A stretch of 64,000 nt of DNA, taken from positions 1-64,000 of the forward strand of contig NZ_VIFV01000013.1 of NCBI RefSeq assembly GCF_007004625.1, written 5' to 3'. This document shows, one piece after another, positions 54,915 to 62,279 of the stretch (position 1 is the first letter of the stretch; the number at the start of each line of letters is the position of its first letter). This DNA is from Planococcus salinarum (GTDB lineage: Bacteria; Bacillota; Bacilli; Bacillales_A; Planococcaceae). Made by a program: the position numbers and the translations under genes. The notes below the pieces were generated by a model, which did not search any database, was not told the DNA's origin, and was given only the letters and a program-made list of their open reading frames with translations.

Positions 54915-55370
54915 TTATTTCCCTATCTCAAGAGCCTTCATAAACATGCTCTTTGATGCGTTCAGTGCGGTTACGTTTGCTTCATATGAACGCGTTGCCG
55001 ACATCAGGTCGACCATTTCTTTGATCGGATCGACATTCGGCAGCTGCACATAGCCGTTGTCATCTGCATCCGGATGGCTTGGATCGTAATTTAGCGTGAA
55101 AGGTGCGTCATCTTCTTTGATTCGCGATACCGATACGCCCGATACAGCGTTGTTGCCATTGCCCATCATCGCCTGCAATTTCTGTTCAAACGGCGACACG
55201 CCGCTTTGCGACAGTTCGACCGTTTTCCGGCGGTAAGGCGTCCATTCACCGTCGACCATACGCGCCCGGGTCGTTTCCGCGTTCGCAATATTCGCGGACA
55301 CCACATCCATTCGGAGACGGTTGGCGGTCAGGCCGGATGCGCTAATATTAAAACTATTGAATAAGGTCAT
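54915..55370 (-). CDS. flgC: Flagellar basal-body rod protein FlgC
   Basis: A 151-residue rod protein: N-terminal NSFNISASGLTANRLRMDVVSANIANAETTR (in part MDVVSANIANAETTR, about 22-36), NVDPIKEMVDLMSATRSYEANV (in part) and C-terminal SMFMKALEIGK. Proximal rod subunit. Five bases downstream of flgB. Confidence 0.96.
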   Translation of the reverse strand: MTLFNSFNISASGLTANRLRMDVVSANIANAETTRARMVDGEWTPYRRKTVELSQSGVSPFEQKLQAMMGNGNNAVSGVSVSRIKEDDAPFTLNYDPSHPDADDNGYVQLPNVDPIKEMVDLMSATRSYEANVTALNASKSMFMKALEIGK

Positions 55371-55375
55371 TTGAA

Positions 55376-55777
55376 TTATCTCCCCCCGCTGATAACAGAA
55401 CTCAGGCTGCGGAATTTCCCGCTGATCCTGTCGGTTACTGCATTATAATGAAGCTGGTTTTTCGCCAGCTCGGCCATTTCAACATCCATGTCGACATTAT
55501 TGCCGTTGATTTTATACATCGAATTTTCATTCACTGTGACTCGCGGATCGTATTGTGCCGATTCATTGCTGAACGAAATGTGTTTGGCATCGGTTTTGTA
55601 ACTCGCCATCGCCTGCTTGCCTGCCGCATTTTTCAACACGGTGGCAAAGTCGACCTGTTTGGCTTTATAACCGGGCGTATCGACATTTGCGATATTCGCC
55701 GTATGGGTCTGCTGCTTCAGGGCTGAAGTCGATAAAGCCTGTTCCAGCGACTGGATGGTGGGTGAAATGAGATTCAA
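55376..55777 (-). CDS. flgB: Flagellar basal-body rod protein FlgB
   Basis: A 133-residue rod protein: LEQALSTSALKQQTHTANIANVDTPGYKAK (in part QQTHTANIANVDTPGYKAK, about 22-40) and MAELAKNQLHYNAVTDRIS (about 100-118). It is the first gene of the long flagellar operon and lies behind a c-di-GMP riboswitch leader. The start is TTG, seven bases after AGGAGG. Confidence 0.96.
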   Translation of the reverse strand: MNLISPTIQSLEQALSTSALKQQTHTANIANVDTPGYKAKQVDFATVLKNAAGKQAMASYKTDAKHISFSNESAQYDPRVTVNENSMYKINGNNVDMDVEMAELAKNQLHYNAVTDRISGKFRSLSSVISGGR

Positions 55778-55814
55778 TTTCCTTCCTCCTATGTAAATAT
55801 ATATTTATTTCTAC

Positions 55815-55843
55815 AAATAAAAATCCACCTTTAAAAAGGTGGA
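55815..55843 (-). terminator. Riboswitch-controlled terminator in the flgB leader
   Basis: Minus-strand arms TCCACCTT and AAGGTGGA with a four-base loop (55824-55843), then TTTTTATTT. Its 5' arm can instead pair with the AGATGGA sequence that closes the c-di-GMP aptamer, so formation should depend on the aptamer state. Confidence 0.85.
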
Positions 55844-55857
55844 CAAGCTTTTCAGCT

Positions 55858-55953
55858 TCCATCTTTTGACGACCCGGCTGCCGTGTATCTGAATACGTAG
55901 GCCCGTAGTTTTGCGTCCTTTTCTTTCGAAAAGTTTGCCTTTATCAGGATAGA
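55858..55953 (-). promoter_or_regulatory. Cyclic di-GMP-I (GEMM-I) riboswitch controlling the flgB flagellar operon
   Basis: On the minus strand: GATAAAGGCAAACTTTTC-GAAA-GAAAAGGACGCAAAACTACGGGCCTAC ... ACGGCAGCCGGGTCGTC (55945-55868, quoted in parts) matches the c-di-GMP-I aptamer: P2 hairpin CTTTTC/GAAAAG with GAAA tetraloop, the GGACGCAAA joint, the GGGCCTA receptor and the GCCGGGT end. P1 can form from TCTATC + TGAT (55953-55943) with GTCA + GATGGA (55870-55858). Between aptamer and flgB lies a terminator. Predicted as an OFF switch (see findings). No clear promoter could be chosen in the A+T-rich region 55960-56080. Confidence 0.92.
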
Positions 55954-56088
55954 TTTTATTGCTTTATACTTTTAAACTCATACTTTTATCTCATTTTGAA
56001 AATTTAGTTCCAAGATATAGTATCACATAAATAAAAAATTGTATATTTTTGATTAAAAAAATATTATTGGTTTTATTTTCCAATACAC

Positions 56089-56118
56089 TTGTCAATATTG
56101 TCAATAAAATGTTATGCT
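56089..56118 (+). promoter_or_regulatory. Candidate sigma-A-like promoter of flhO-flhP
   Basis: TTGTCA (56089-56094) and TATGCT (56113-56118) with 18-bp spacing, 42 bases before the flhO start. No convincing sigma-D box (TAAA-N15-GCCGATAT) is seen. Confidence 0.35.
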
Positions 56119-56160
56119 AACGCATATTAATCTTATTTCTCGAGAGGAAGAGATCGCACT

Positions 56161-57012
56161 ATGTTTCGTGGATTATACACTGCCACATCAGGGATGATGG
56201 CGAATAACAGACAACAGCAAGTCTTGACAAACAACCTTGCAAACGCCGCCACGCCCGGTTTTAAAAAAGACCAGTCCGTGATGCGAGCATTTCCTGCCCA
56301 ATTGATCAAAGCCATGGAAACCGGGGGCACCACTGTGGGAGGACAGACACTTCCATCAACCCAAAAAAGCATTGGTTCCCTCCAAACAGGAGTTTATGCG
56401 CAGGAAGGAATCCCTTCTTTTACGCAAGGCGCCCTTAAAAATACAGGAAATTCTACGGACCTCGCCCTGCTCAGTTCTTCGCTTCCCGTCAATCCCGAAA
56501 CCGGAAAGCCAGGCACAGTAAGCTTTGCGGTCGCTCTTCCGAACGATGAAATCCGTTATACGCAGAACGGTCAATTTACTGTTGACGCTGCCGGATTCCT
56601 GACAACGGCTGAAGGATTCAATGTCTTAGATCGAGACTTACAGCCTATCCAGGTCAATTCCACCGATTTTACAATCGGTGCAAACGGGGAAGTTGCGTCG
56701 AATGACGGAGATGTAAATAATTCCCTATTTTTATCTTATACAGAAAATCCGCAACAATTTATCAAAGAAGGCCAGAACCTTTTGCGCTGGGCCGGCGATC
56801 CCGCTTTGGCTCCCGTATCGATTGAACTTGCCGGACTCGGCAATACCGGCCCGCTTGTTCAGCAGGGATATATTGAACAGTCGAATGTCGATTTGACACA
56901 GACGATGACCGATATGATGAAAACCTATCGCGGATTCGAATCCAACCAGAAAATAATCCAGGCCTATGACCGCAGTATGGAAAAAGCGGTCAATGAAATC
57001 GGCCGTGTCTAA
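56161..57012 (+). CDS. flhO: Flagellar hook-basal body protein FlhO
   Basis: A 283-residue rod-type protein of the FlgF/FlgG family: N-terminal MFRGLYTATSGMMANNRQQQVLTNNLANAATPGFKK (in part QQQVLTNNLANAATPGFKK) and C-terminal DLTQTMTDMMKTYRGFESNQKIIQAYD (in part). It probably builds the distal rod with FlhP. It is divergent from the flgB operon, shares its upstream region with the riboswitch leader, and is followed by flhP after 16 bases. Start ATG with GAGAGGAAGAG upstream. Confidence 0.9.
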   Translation: MFRGLYTATSGMMANNRQQQVLTNNLANAATPGFKKDQSVMRAFPAQLIKAMETGGTTVGGQTLPSTQKSIGSLQTGVYAQEGIPSFTQGALKNTGNSTDLALLSSSLPVNPETGKPGTVSFAVALPNDEIRYTQNGQFTVDAAGFLTTAEGFNVLDRDLQPIQVNSTDFTIGANGEVASNDGDVNNSLFLSYTENPQQFIKEGQNLLRWAGDPALAPVSIELAGLGNTGPLVQQGYIEQSNVDLTQTMTDMMKTYRGFESNQKIIQAYDRSMEKAVNEIGRV

Positions 57013-57028
57013 CAGGAGGCCATAACAG

Positions 57029-57868
57029 ATGAACATCCAAATGAATTCCGCGGCTTCCTCCATGCGCGAACTGCAGAAAAAAATCGACACCATCGCCAAC
57101 AATATTGCCAATGTTAATACGACCGGCTACAAACGGCAGGAAGCGAATTTCGCTGATGCGCTTGTCCAGTCTTTTGAAAAACAGGCTGGCCCGCTTGAAG
57201 CCGGACGCCAAACGCCGAACGGCATCCGCATCGGTGCAGGCGCCACGATTTCACAAATTGCGCTGCGCACCAACCAGGGTTCAGCCGTCCAAACCGGCCG
57301 CGAACTCGATTTCATGATTTCGGGTGAAAACGGATTTTTCCGTGTTGAATCCGAAGGAAACACGTATTACACCAAAAACGGTTCATTCCAATTGGAGCCG
57401 GATGCAGCAGGCAACCAGCTGAACCTGGTTACCGGAAATGGCGAAGCGGTGCTCGGTGCCAATAATCAGCCGATTTCGTTCGATAACGATTACGACACCA
57501 TCACCGTCAACGAAAACGGCACGCTCGAAGTGACGTATAAGACCGCCGGCAAACCGGCCGATGCGTTTCAATTGAGCCTCGCGGAAATCAACCGTCCGGA
57601 CCTTCTGCAGAAAACCGGCGGCAATCTTTATGAGCTTCCAGGCACTGAAGCCGAACAAGTGGCCAATGGCACTTTGCAGGTTTTGAATCTGGCTGACGGA
57701 AACGACGGCACAATCAGGGTCGGACAAGGCGCACTCGAAATGTCGAATGTCGACTTGACCAATGAAATGACGGAACTGATCGCCACCCAGCGGCTGATCC
57801 AATCGCAGTCCAAAGCAATTTCCTTTGCAGATGACATGCGCGGATTGGTCAATACGATAAGAGGCTAA
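57029..57868 (+). CDS. flhP: Flagellar hook-basal body protein FlhP
   Basis: A 279-residue rod-type protein: N-terminal MRELQKKIDTIANNIANVNTTGYKR (in part KKIDTIANNIANVNTTGYKR, about 17-36) and C-terminal SNVDLTNEMTELIATQRLIQSQSK (in part). Distal rod with FlhO; in B. subtilis FlhP also works as a checkpoint for hook assembly. AGGAGG-type site upstream; strong terminator just after the stop. Confidence 0.9.
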   Translation: MNIQMNSAASSMRELQKKIDTIANNIANVNTTGYKRQEANFADALVQSFEKQAGPLEAGRQTPNGIRIGAGATISQIALRTNQGSAVQTGRELDFMISGENGFFRVESEGNTYYTKNGSFQLEPDAAGNQLNLVTGNGEAVLGANNQPISFDNDYDTITVNENGTLEVTYKTAGKPADAFQLSLAEINRPDLLQKTGGNLYELPGTEAEQVANGTLQVLNLADGNDGTIRVGQGALEMSNVDLTNEMTELIATQRLIQSQSKAISFADDMRGLVNTIRG

Positions 57869-57879
57869 TAAAATGAAAA

Positions 57880-57914
57880 CGGACATCCCGGTCAATCGGG
57901 GTGTCCGCTTTTTT
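57880..57914 (+). terminator. Terminator of flhO-flhP
   Basis: GGACATCCC and GGGGTGTCC arms (G-U pairs) followed by six T residues, 11 bases past the flhP stop. Confidence 0.88.
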
Positions 57915-57918
57915 GATT

Positions 57919-58002
57919 TATGCCCAAGTTCGGTCCGTTTATGCCCAACTCTTCCCCATTTATGCCCAACATCAAATGATATATGCCCAAGTGCCGAAAG
58001 TG
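57919..58002. repeat. 21-bp tandem repeat array 3
   Basis: Four units starting 57919, 57940, 57961 and 57982 with the conserved TATGCCCAA half. It lies between the terminators of the convergent flhP and flgL genes. Confidence 0.88.
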
Positions 58003-58075
58003 AATCCAAAAAGAACCTCCCCACCAGGCAGCCGGGAACTCCGGATTGCATTTACTCTCAACTCCCCCAAAACAC

Positions 58076-58107
58076 AAAAAAAGAAGCATCGCCCCATCGG
58101 CAATGCT
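58076..58107 (-). terminator. Terminator of the motA-flgL gene group
   Basis: Minus strand AGCATTGCC and GGCGATGCT pair (one G-U), then TCTTTTTTT, 13 bases past the flgL stop. Confidence 0.85.
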
Positions 58108-58119
58108 CCTTCTCATTTA

Positions 58120-58953
58120 TTATCTTAAAAAGTCCATTAAACTCGGTTGAATAATTTTTGCTGATGCGGAAAGGCTCGCCTGGTAGACGCTATCTTCGCT
58201 TTTCAATTTGGTGATGGCTTCCGCCATGTCGATATCCGTAATACCCGACAATCTAGATTTTAACTGCAGAGTATTATCGAACATGCGGTTTTCCGCTGAC
58301 TCCACACGATTTGTTCTGGCGCCGACTTCGGCTGATACTTTCAATAAACGATCTATTCCTGTATCGATTGCATCCAGATCCATCGCTTCGCCATTACGTA
58401 AACCAGCTGACAAATCAGCTAAAGTCGTGAGCAATTCACTATCTGTGCCAAGCAATTGGTCTTCTGTAGCATTTACCTGAATATTCAACCCACCACCGAC
58501 GGTCATCATTTTAGGTGAAGTTACCGCTGGTGGTGTTTCAGATTTCGTAAATAAATCCACGCCGTTCACTTTCGTGTCTGCAAATTGACGAAGTTGCGCT
58601 GTCAGTTCTTCCACTTCAAGTGCAACTGCTCCACGATCTTCCGCCGACAGGGTTTCGTTGTTTCCTTGAACCGCCAGTTCACGGACGCGCTGCATGACAT
58701 CGACCATCGAATTAACCGTTTGGTCCGTTTCATCAAGCCATAATTTAGCTTCGCCGGTGTTGCGCTCGTATTGTTCGTTTGTTGCCAGCGCACTTTTCAG
58801 CTCCATTGCCTTGGCTGCGCCATGCGGGTCATCCGAAGGTTTGCTCACCTGCTTGCCGGTTAAAGCCTCATTATAAGCTTTTTGAAACCGGCCCATAGTA
58901 TTATTCATATTGGACACTGAATTTTGATGTAGCATCTGATGTGAAATTCTCAT
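58120..58953 (-). CDS. flgL: Flagellar hook-filament junction protein FlgL
   Basis: A 277-residue flagellin-like junction protein: N-terminal MRISHQMLHQNSVSNMNNTMGRFQKAYNEALTGKQVSKPSDDP (in part NEALTGKQVSKPSDDP, about 28-43) and C-terminal ITKLKSEDSVYQASLSASAKI (in part). Links filament to hook. The start at 58953 follows GGAGG by eight bases. It is followed by a terminator; fliW, csrA and hag, which follow in B. subtilis, are not in the window. Confidence 0.93.
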   Translation of the reverse strand: MRISHQMLHQNSVSNMNNTMGRFQKAYNEALTGKQVSKPSDDPHGAAKAMELKSALATNEQYERNTGEAKLWLDETDQTVNSMVDVMQRVRELAVQGNNETLSAEDRGAVALEVEELTAQLRQFADTKVNGVDLFTKSETPPAVTSPKMMTVGGGLNIQVNATEDQLLGTDSELLTTLADLSAGLRNGEAMDLDAIDTGIDRLLKVSAEVGARTNRVESAENRMFDNTLQLKSRLSGITDIDMAEAITKLKSEDSVYQASLSASAKIIQPSLMDFLR

Positions 58954-58978
58954 CGCGTTTTCCTCCAATTACCGATTA

Positions 58979-60229
58979 TTAACGTGCAGCCATCCGGTTA
59001 ATAATCGTATCAAGCATCTGATCCGCCGTGGAAATAAGCCGGGCTGCGGCACTGTATGAATGTTGGAATTTAACCAGGTTGGCCATTTCCTCATCAAGGG
59101 AAACGCCTGAAACGGATTGGCGGCGATTTTCCGTAGCCTGCAATGTCGCTTCGAAATTTGCTACCGAGCGTGTCGCCGATTGGCTTTGTACTCCTAAAAC
59201 ACTGACGAGTTCCTGATACGCGGTTTTAGCTTCTTTAATGCCTACTTCCATGTCAGCTGTCGGCGTTCCAAGTGTTGCCTCAACGTTTACTTCCATTTCA
59301 GCAATGCTTGCAGTATTACTGAATAACGGGTCGCCATCAATAGTCTCGTTATTGGCTTCCGCGAATTTTGTTGCAACATCTATCAGTTTCTCGTGATTTT
59401 CTTGCACTTTATTTTCCGCTGAAATCAAACCAGCAATCTTCCCACCGGTCACTGCGGTGCCATCCGCAATTTCTTCTGTCACGCTATTGCCTTCCACCAT
59501 TTTAAGGTCAGGTTCTCCTTCAGGCTGTTTCAGGCTGATCGTATAAGATCCGTTTGCCTGGGCATCCACTTTGATCGGTGCAAGCGCTGATAATTTTTCC
59601 ACCAGCACATCACGCTGATCTTTCAAATCGTTGGATGTGTTGCCGCCTCGAACGATTGAGTCATTCAATGAAGCAATCTGTTTCAAGTAATCATTGGCTT
59701 CCGTCACCGCTGCCGCTTTTTGCTGATCGAGATCCAGCTTCATGTTTTCCATCGAGCTGTCCATTGATTGCGCCACTTCCACAAATGCTTGCGCGCGTTC
59801 TTTGACAACGGCTTGTGCAGAGGCGCTGTCCGGATTGTTCGATAAATCCTGCCAGGCATTGCGCAATTGGTCCATTGCCGAATTCAGTCCGGCATCGCTC
59901 GGTTCATTGATGATGCCTTCCAAACGATCAAATGCTGCTTGCTTAGTTTGTGCATCCGCCAATGTCGCTGATTGGTCACGATGCTGATTGTCCAGGAAAC
60001 GGTCTCTCACACGCGTGATCGAGTCGATGGAAACGCCGGAGCCAAGTTGGCCGGGATTCGTGCTGTTCGTCCAGATATCCAGTGAAGGCGATGTGCTCTG
60101 GTTCACCTGCTGGCGCGAATAGCCTTTTGTATTGGCGTTGGCGATATTGTGGCCGGTCGTTGCAATGCTTGCCTGCCCGACGCTCAAGGCGCGTTTTCCA
60201 GTCTCTAATCCGTGAAATGTTGAAACCAT
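58979..60229 (-). CDS. flgK: Flagellar hook-associated protein FlgK (short form)
   Basis: A 416-residue hook-filament junction protein. N-terminal TGHNIANANTKGYSRQQVN (about 26-44) and C-terminal VSLDEEMANLVKFQHSYSAAARLI (in part) plus TADQMLDTIINRM are intact. At 416 residues it is about 90 shorter than the ~507-residue B. subtilis protein, so the surface-exposed middle domain is reduced. It follows flgN by 24 bases. Confidence 0.94.
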   Translation of the reverse strand: MVSTFHGLETGKRALSVGQASIATTGHNIANANTKGYSRQQVNQSTSPSLDIWTNSTNPGQLGSGVSIDSITRVRDRFLDNQHRDQSATLADAQTKQAAFDRLEGIINEPSDAGLNSAMDQLRNAWQDLSNNPDSASAQAVVKERAQAFVEVAQSMDSSMENMKLDLDQQKAAAVTEANDYLKQIASLNDSIVRGGNTSNDLKDQRDVLVEKLSALAPIKVDAQANGSYTISLKQPEGEPDLKMVEGNSVTEEIADGTAVTGGKIAGLISAENKVQENHEKLIDVATKFAEANNETIDGDPLFSNTASIAEMEVNVEATLGTPTADMEVGIKEAKTAYQELVSVLGVQSQSATRSVANFEATLQATENRRQSVSGVSLDEEMANLVKFQHSYSAAARLISTADQMLDTIINRMAAR

Positions 60230-60253
60230 GTGTTTCCCTCTCTTCTGCTCCCG

Positions 60254-60733
60254 TCAGGCTTTCGTATCGAAAAAGCCACGGTTGCCTGTTTGTGATTTTT
60301 GCCCAGTCGGTGATTGGTAATTGAATTGCTGCTGCTGCGATTTGGTAATCTGGTCGATCATATGTTGTACAAAGCTCATGGAATCTTTCAGCAGGCGGTC
60401 ATTGATCCTGTTTTTCGCCTGCAATTCCGAGACGAGCTCCTGTAATGTTTTCAATTGGGATTCGAGCTGTTGCCTTGCCTGGCCACCGGGAAGCTGAGCG
60501 AGAAATGACTGGAAATCGGCTGCATCAGAATCCTGCAGAACGCTTTCCATTACTGTCATCCGTTCGAGTTCCGCCTGTTCGAGCTGTTTGACCAGCTTCT
60601 TTTCTTCTGTGGTGATGTCATTCAACCGATCCACGCTGCGCTCAATCAATGCCGCTTTCTTGTGGCCAGCGCATCCAATGAGCTGCCGTTGGACGTTTAT
60701 CAAACCATCCAGTGCCGTTACCAGTGCATTCAA
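60254..60733 (-). CDS. flgN: FlgN family flagellar export chaperone (YvyG)
   Basis: A 159-residue, helical protein with the FlgN pattern (ALVTALDGLINVQRQLIGCAGHKKAALIERSVDRLNDI, in part, near the N-terminus). It should escort FlgK and FlgL, whose genes follow. The start is taken as TTG at 60733, ten bases after AGGAGG; the frame up to 60775 has no ribosome binding site. C-terminal tail is Gln-rich. Confidence 0.82.
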   Translation of the reverse strand: MNALVTALDGLINVQRQLIGCAGHKKAALIERSVDRLNDITTEEKKLVKQLEQAELERMTVMESVLQDSDAADFQSFLAQLPGGQARQQLESQLKTLQELVSELQAKNRINDRLLKDSMSFVQHMIDQITKSQQQQFNYQSPTGQKSQTGNRGFFDTKA

Positions 60734-60787
60734 TATCCGACACCCTCCTTTTAAATAAACTATATTAAAGAACAATTGTAATTATAC

Positions 60788-61013
60788 CGCTTCAGCGCTT
60801 TGGACAAGGCTCACACCATAAGCCGAGAAGATCACTCGTCTTATGGCTCCGCCCAGTCCTGAAACGCGCCGACGCTAAGTGACACCTAGATATGGAGCAA
60901 AACAGCGAAGACGCCTTGGGGAGTAAGCGAAGTGCTGAAATCCACTCGGGCGATGAGCCCGAGTTAGTTCAGCGCGAGCCCCCGGCAAGCGAAGCTGTTT
61001 TGCGGAATATCGA
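60788..61013 (+). repeat. Flagellar-region structured repeat (family 1), copy E
   Basis: Start CCGCTTCAGCGCTTTGGAC; helix CCATAAG (60816-60822) / CTTATGG (60840-60846), a compensated change against copies B and C; module 2 from ATATGGAGCAAAACAGC to GCTGTTTTGCGGAATATCGA with CTGAA/TTCAG and a perfect CTCGGGC/GCCCGAG stem. It has a shorter module 1. Lies between flgM and flgN; no gene in the gap. Confidence 0.92.
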
Positions 61014-61049
61014 CTGCTGTAATTTATTGTATCAACTTATAGAGTCAGA

Positions 61050-61316
61050 TTATTTTCCATACCAGAAATCAAACATCTTTTCCGCCACTTTATCGTTGCT
61101 TACCTGATATTCACCACTTTGGACCTGGGCTTTCAATGCCTGAATCTTCTCATGGCGTTCAATATCGGCTTTGCTTTCAAACATCTGCTTGGCCTCATTT
61201 GAAATCTGCAGTTGGTCTTCCTTCTGCAGCGGCTTCGCTTTATCCACTTTCGAAACCTGCATTTGCTTTTGGTAAGATTGAATAAAGGAAGAACCGTTCG
61301 TTTTATCGATATTCAT
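61050..61316 (-). CDS. flgM: Anti-sigma-28 factor FlgM
   Basis: An 88-residue FlgM: basic, disordered N-terminus (NIDKTNGSSFIQSYQ), DQLQISNEAKQMFESK (about 34-49), RHEKIQALKAQVQSGEYQVSNDKVAEKM (in part KIQALKAQVQSGEYQV) in the sigma-binding C-terminus. It blocks SigD until the hook is complete. It follows yvyF by 26 bases. Confidence 0.93.
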   Translation of the reverse strand: MNIDKTNGSSFIQSYQKQMQVSKVDKAKPLQKEDQLQISNEAKQMFESKADIERHEKIQALKAQVQSGEYQVSNDKVAEKMFDFWYGK

Positions 61317-61342
61317 TCCTTCACCGCCCCGTCTTTTATATT

Positions 61343-61768
61343 TTAATTTCTTAATTTCCAGTATCGCGCCGCTTGAGCTGGTTCATCCGGTTTGTTCAAA
61401 CCTTCAAGAAGCTTATCCGCCTTCAGCGTTTTGTTGACCTCCGAAGTGAATTCCTCAAAGCAGCCTGCGCACAGCATCTGTCTCTGGATAAGCGTACCAC
61501 AATGAGCACAGCCATACCCCAGATTCGGGAAGTCCTCAACGTAGATCCGGCCATCGCGAATAAAATCCGCGATTCGTTTTACTGCTACATCTGTAAATGT
61601 ACTGACTTCTTCGATGGAAGCACATCGATTTTCCTCGATTTTCAGAAAATCGGTGATAATCTTAAATTCCCGCTCCATGTCTTTAAAGCAGTCCAAACAA
61701 TAATCCGTATGTTCCCTTAAATATAACTTCCCGCAAATTGTGCAGTTAGCTAGCCGATCTGACTGCAT
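61343..61768 (-). CDS. yvyF: YvyF family flagellar-region zinc-ribbon protein (TIGR03826)
   Basis: A 141-residue protein: two Cys pairs at the N-terminus (CTICGKLY and YCLDCF) and two more in the C-terminal half (YGCAHCGTLI and MLCAGCF) point to zinc ribbons; a MerR-like helix (VSTFTDVAVKRIADFI) lies between. It belongs to the flagellar-region family that precedes flgM in Bacillales. Exact role not established. Confidence 0.88.
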   Translation of the reverse strand: MQSDRLANCTICGKLYLREHTDYCLDCFKDMEREFKIITDFLKIEENRCASIEEVSTFTDVAVKRIADFIRDGRIYVEDFPNLGYGCAHCGTLIQRQMLCAGCFEEFTSEVNKTLKADKLLEGLNKPDEPAQAARYWKLRN

Positions 61769-61837
61769 AAAATCACCTAGTCCCTTTTATAAGTTATTTA
61801 TCGGCACATTTCCCGTATTGTTTAACGTTTTTTCAAA

Positions 61838-62260
61838 TTATTGGACCTTAAATTCCGTGACCAATACCCTTTCCACTTTTCCGGTCTGCATAATCTCCGC
61901 CAATTTCCCTTTTAATTGTTCTTCAAGAGTGGCAATGCCATCCGCTCCGACCAGTTCCTCTTTTGTGAATCCGGCAACTGTTGAAATGATCGCTGCCCTC
62001 ACTTCCGGAGTCCGCTTTTCAGCTTCTTCCTTCGCTTTTTCACTGTCGAGTAAAATATTGAATTGGACGATGCCGAAGTTCGGCGAAGCCAGATTTGTCG
62101 TTATTATGTCCGTGTCAATGCTCATTGCAGCGAGTTCCTCAGCTGTCGGCTGTTTTTCTTCTCCTGAACCCTCAGCCTCTTGCCCCAGGAAAAAGAATGC
62201 GCCGCCTCCCGCTGCCGCCAGTACCAGCACCAAAATGATCAAGATTTTCATTTTCCCCAT
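61838..62260 (-). CDS. fliL: Flagellar basal body-associated protein FliL
   Basis: A 140-residue protein: N-terminal transmembrane helix (ILIILVLVLAAAGGGAFFFLG), periplasm-side FliL domain with VQFNILLDSEKAKEEAEKRTPEVRAAIIS (in part) and ending in VLVTEFKVQ. It supports stator function. In B. subtilis the gene lies between swrD and fliM; here it is placed directly after motB, 19 bases downstream, in line with its stator role. Confidence 0.93.
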   Translation of the reverse strand: MGKMKILIILVLVLAAAGGGAFFFLGQEAEGSGEEKQPTAEELAAMSIDTDIITTNLASPNFGIVQFNILLDSEKAKEEAEKRTPEVRAAIISTVAGFTKEELVGADGIATLEEQLKGKLAEIMQTGKVERVLVTEFKVQ

Positions 62261-62279
62261 ACTGCACCTCTATCTTTAG

